Below, one piece after another: positions 61,901 to 64,000 of a stretch of 64,000 nucleotides of DNA (positions are counted from its first letter, which is position 1; each line of letters opens with the position of its first letter). A program made the position numbers and the translations under genes. The DNA lies in NCBI GenBank assembly GCA_947359465.1, contig OX375877.1:28903235-28967234 (forward strand), written 5' to 3'. This DNA comes from Metellina segmentata. Taxonomy: Eukaryota > Arthropoda > Arachnida > Araneae > Tetragnathidae. The notes beneath the pieces were generated by a model. That model worked only from the letters and a program-made list of their open reading frames with translations, had not been told where the DNA came from and made no database searches.

Positions 61901-62918
61901 ACAAGTTAGGTAAGAGGGGTCGGACATGCATGTGGCAGTGATTCGCTACATGAAGCCTCACTGATGATAGCCTTTTCTCGTGGGAAAATTTCAGACTTGG
62001 TGCCAATACACCGTGAGCAACGTGAAGTATCGTGTTCCAATTGAAACGGTACGTTTTTGAATCCATTGTTTCGGTAGAACGTAGCGCATTTCGAAATTGA
62101 AACAGAGGGAAAAAATTAAGGAGTTTTTAAGGAGTAGCACTTAAAAATAAGGAGTTTTAAGAGTGCTTAAAAACGAAAATCCATTTTAAGGAGCGTGCGA
62201 ACCCTGGTCTGGGCAGAAATGGGTTACCGGTTCGAAGTGTGTAGTGTGACTAAAGGTGCACACATAGAACATCTGTGACTGTATCTAAAAAAACTTGAAA
62301 CATTCACCTACACTTCTGTTACAGGTAAGATAACATATCTTACATTGTCACTGTTATATAGTGTGTTGAAATTGTATACTTACTTATGAATCACCCTGTA
62401 TTATGCACCAGAAACCTTTATAATTCATTAGCAGCTAGCTAGTAATATCGTCCAATATCGCAGATATAAAACAAAACAAGCATTTGTCAAAGAGGGGCTC
62501 AACAAAAAAATACATATTTATTTTACTTAGCCCATTACTAATAGCAATTCAGTGTAATTAATTTGTTCAGCACAGAAATGTTTTCAAGGATTTTAGGAAG
62601 TTTTACATTGCTAATACATGAAAAATCGGATATAGTGAACCTTCAGGCATAGCGAAATTCGGGATCAATCCATTGAGGGTTCGTTATAAGGGGGCTCGAC
62701 TGTATGAAGAATTGAAATTAGTAACATTTGACATTTTCATGAGACCACATACCTCTCCATTTTATCTCTAGGTCTTCAGCATTAGGTAACTGAAATACAT
62801 GCTGGATTTTTTCCAATAAATGTAGGAAGTTGCTGACAACATCACCAGTTACAGCAAGTCTGCGAATTTCCTGTTCTTTCTTTGAATTCTCAAAGTATAC
62901 CTTGATAATATGAACCAT
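49980..62918 (-). CDS. SQSTM1: SQSTM1/p62 (ref(2)P) homologue, selective autophagy receptor (about 503 aa)
   Basis: Six coding exons, minus strand: 62,918-62,753; 59,510-59,200; 57,209-56,792; 54,323-54,022; 52,912-52,741; 50,122-49,980. All introns are GT-AG and phases match (1,0,1,0,1). PB1 domain at residues 1-90: basic Lys6 and Arg19-Arg20 cluster, and the OPCA motif [15 protein letters not shown] completed across the first splice. ZZ zinc finger at about 100-153 (CH, CDGC, CLQC, CSSC, then HPNH). A long Ser/Asn/Pro-rich linker follows. An LC3-interacting-like motif, EGWTLLDGG, has Trp409. UBA domain at 457-500 ([14 protein letters not shown]). Known role of the family: PB1 filaments gather ubiquitin-marked cargo through UBA and hand it to Atg8/LC3 through LIR. 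No KEAP1-binding motif is evident. Length lies between human (440) and fly (599). Introns hold several transposons. Confidence 0.95.
51066..51567 (+). repeat. 251-bp tandem duplication of the Helitron-like 5' end
   Basis: Units 51,066-51,316 and 51,317-51,567 look identical apart from one A/T difference (TTGTAATTATG against TTGTATTTATG). Both begin with the Helitron-type terminus. Confidence 0.92.
51066..52118 (+). mobile_element. Helitron-like non-autonomous element with duplicated 5' end
   Basis: Starts TCTATATATATAAAACACT after an A and ends in CTAG before a T, with no TIR or target duplication: the Helitron insertion rule (between A and T). The 3' end carries a hairpin CTAGCCGG-CGCAGC-CCGGCTAG (52,097-52,118). 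The first 251 bp are repeated in tandem: the second TCTATATATATAAAAC starts at 51,317. Copies differ at about one position. No Rep/helicase frame. Confidence 0.78.
53404..53637 (-). repeat. SINE family copy with A and B boxes, p62 intron 4
   Basis: Reverse orientation on the plus strand. The head on the minus strand has GGTATGGTGGTTAAGGTG (A box) and CCTGGTTCGAATCAGGG (B box). The body is shared with the copies at 1-301 and 35 kb. The same strand as p62, so it is transcribed in sense within the intron. Confidence 0.82.
54478..55973. mobile_element. Complete hAT-like non-autonomous element (p62 intron 3)
   Basis: CAGGGTGT at 54,478 and ACACCCTG ending 55,973 are terminal inverted repeats. ATTTTTAT (54,470-54,477) and ATTTTTAA (55,974-55,981) are an 8-bp target duplication with one change. 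Both ends are built from GATTTAAATC / TGATTTTAATCA-type palindromic words. It is 1,496 bp with no transposase. Relatives are at 5,220-6,021 and 11,698-11,925. Confidence 0.87.
57210..59199. other. p62 intron 2, no element recognised
   Basis: Bounded by GTAAGT (donor, minus strand at 59,199) and CCTTAG (acceptor before 57,209). Short plus-strand frames such as 57,965-58,189 show no domain. Confidence 0.55.
60703..61452. mobile_element. Insertion carrying a ~19-bp satellite (third nesting level)
   Basis: Comparison with copy 1 (CAGTGAAATCTGTATAACTTACATCC) shows that this block is extra in copy 2. One border is near ACTACAAAGTTCCAAATCCGG, the other near GACTTAACGAGATTTTCTACTG. About 61,040-61,430 is a tandem of CCGGAAAAGTTCAAAATCC-like units. 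A relative without the satellite is at 46,212-46,480. The ends resemble Tigger-type termini; the class is inferred. Confidence 0.62.
61040..61430. repeat. Satellite of ~19-bp AAAGTTCRAAATCCGG units
   Basis: About 20 degenerate units. The minus-strand open frame (61,279-60,995) reads as a Phe/Leu/Trp-rich repeat ([13 protein letters not shown]) and is an artefact of the repeat. Confidence 0.9.
62622..62703. repeat. Fragment of a Tigger-like terminus
   Basis: The inverse reads TACAGTCGAGCCCCCTTATAAC, then GAACCCTCAATGGATTGATC and TTCACTATATCCG, the style of Tigger/pogo terminal regions. No opposite end nearby. Confidence 0.5.
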
Positions 62919-63447
62919 TTTTATTCACTTGAATGCCTGTAAACAATGAGTTGATTTATTACAGAACATAACAGCATGCAAAAAAAGTTATTTTTAATCT
63001 ATTCCTAGCACACATATTCAATTTGACTTCAATACTTACAATTTCAAATAATAATAATTGCTAAATGTGTTGCAATAGTAATAGATTGTGTTTCTTAATT
63101 TCTCTGACAAAGTTACAGCTGTCCAAGATTTTTTTCAACAGTACAGCTTTAATTTGATTTCAGTTTTTTGTTGCTTAATGTTAATGGTTAGCATTGTTTA
63201 AAAGACACCAATATAGTGACCTTTGACAACTGTACCATATACTACAATTTAACCCAAGCCCATTAAACTATTAACTTAACTATTATTCAAAAGCAGTTGA
63301 ATATTTCTAAACATTAGTTTATGGCATCAAAATAAATAAATTTACAACAAAGATACATATTCTAAAACTGCACCAAATGCTGTCAAACATAAAAAATTCT
63401 ACTTTAATTGATATAGAAACTTTAATTGAAATATAACCCCGACTTAC

Positions 63448-63545
63448 ATGGTTCTTGATTTTCTTCGTTTGGCAAAACTGACACTCGCTATCTTGTCCTT
63501 CTCTTGCTGTGATATGCATTGGACGTGTTTTACGCAAAATCTACA
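63448..63545 (-). other. SQSTM1: Probable non-coding first exon of p62
   Basis: On the minus strand a strong donor, ACCAT|GTAAGT, ends at 63,448. A good acceptor, GTTTACAG|GCATTC, lies 18 bp upstream of the p62 ATG, with its exon starting at 62,936. Together they imply a 5' UTR intron of about 510 bp. The upstream edge of the exon (about 63,545 or beyond) is a guess. An open frame here (63,537-63,319) reads across the donor and shows no domain. Confidence 0.5.
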
Positions 63546-64000
63546 TGCGTGATTACATTCTACGATCGATGGAAGTTGTACCTCGACTTAAGTGTGTTTT
63601 GTTAGTCCCACCTATCATTTTTGTCACCAAAAGGTATTTTTAAAAAAGGCTGTCAATACAAGACTTAATGTTTTCCGGTTCGAAATCCTAACTCACTTTG
63701 CTACTTTCAATTTATGGAAACATAAAGCAATGAACAAAAATAATTGAAAGCATTAAAAGAGTAAATGCAATTTTATCATTACACTTTAGAAGGTATCACA
63801 AGTACATTACCTCCAATGTTGTCAGTAGTTGGTTTTAAGTAACCTACATTATAGACAGCTGTACATTGTCTCAAGGATGAACTAGCCAGTACTTGATTAG
63901 TTAGTGCTCAATAGTTATGAAAAAATTTCCCTGAAACTAATTAGAAATTGTACTTGAAAATTTTTGCATTCTTAGCACCTTGTAAAGAAGGTGATTAAAA
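63546..64000. other. Region upstream of p62, no gene seen
   Basis: Probably contains the p62 promoter. I see no clear TATA box or other gene before the window ends. Confidence 0.4.

Larger units (their letters stand above)
60228..62206 (-). mobile_element. CAGGGTTC-type element (copy 2) nested in the mariner-like transposase
   Basis: CAGGGTTC (60,228) and GAACCCTG (to 62,206) are terminal inverted repeats. GTCTA and GTCTG flank it, a 5-bp target duplication with one change. It interrupts the mariner-like transposase, so it is younger than that element. Subterminal AAGGAGT words repeat. It is the reverse-oriented relative of 39,959-43,535 and itself holds a satellite-bearing insertion at 60,703-61,452. 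Confidence 0.82.
59555..62398 (+). mobile_element. Mariner-like element split by a nested element (p62 intron 1)
   Basis: The ends TAGGGTGATTCATAAGTA (59,555) and, inverted, CAGGGTGATTCATAAGTA (ending 62,398) have TA on both sides (59,553-59,554; 62,399-62,400). The plus strand encodes transposase pieces: [20 protein letters not shown], then [15 protein letters not shown] and [20 protein letters not shown]. After the insert comes [22 protein letters not shown] with a stop. Without the insert the two halves adjoin in frame at Arg-Val-Trp. The middle of the catalytic core is also deleted. Confidence 0.87.

Noticed and set aside
61869..62066. 65-codon minus-strand frame as an extra p62 exon
   Set aside because: It lies within the nested CAGGGTTC element, and the PB1 splice already joins perfectly from exon 1 to exon 2.

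Overview
The window is AT-rich, intron-bearing animal DNA, most likely from an arthropod. The gene content (an SQSTM1/p62 homologue and a DCAF17 homologue) and the transposon mix (Tc1/mariner, Ty3/gypsy, hAT, Helitron, tRNA-derived SINEs) fit that. I lean weakly towards a chelicerate, from recalled similarity of the transposons only. I see no bacterial features, CRISPR array, rRNA gene or convincing free-standing tRNA gene.

Layout. 1-16.4 kb holds no host gene I can support. It is a transposon graveyard: SINE pieces, an internally deleted mariner, a Tigger-like MITE carrying a TGTCT satellite, a hAT-like repeat, a MULE-like element with a 9-bp target duplication sitting in a gypsy integrase remnant, tandem repeats, a nearly whole Tc1-type element followed by 280 bp of pure TG, and a second Tc1 relic. 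16.4-17.4 kb holds a small two-exon gene of unknown function (104 aa) with three ~50-bp repeats directly upstream. 18.6-31.1 kb is a nested block: Tc1 relics, a decayed minus-strand gypsy with its LTRs about 10 kb apart, and inside that a young intact gypsy (4,453 bp, identical-looking LTRs, one 1,308-aa Gag-Pol frame). The young element is flanked by a 417-bp direct duplication of its host element. 31-36.5 kb holds relics of hAT, mariner, a piggyBac-like end, gypsy, SINEs and a small MITE.

The two well-supported host genes lie tail to tail. DCAF17 (+, 38,601-47,707) has two coding exons separated by a 7.6-kb repeat-filled intron. SQSTM1/p62 (-, 62,918-49,980) has six coding exons encoding about 503 aa with PB1, ZZ, LIR-like and UBA modules, plus a probable non-coding first exon near 63.5 kb. 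Its introns carry nested transposons, including two elements with CAGGGTTC-type ends and 5-bp target duplications, one of which encloses a Helitron-like element.

The two genes have separate jobs: a CUL4-DDB1 ubiquitin-ligase substrate receptor (by family) and a selective-autophagy receptor. I found no operon-like or novel multigene system. The most unusual items are the 417-bp flanking duplication, the repeat-fronted small gene, the 5-bp-duplication elements and the nesting order of the mobile elements.
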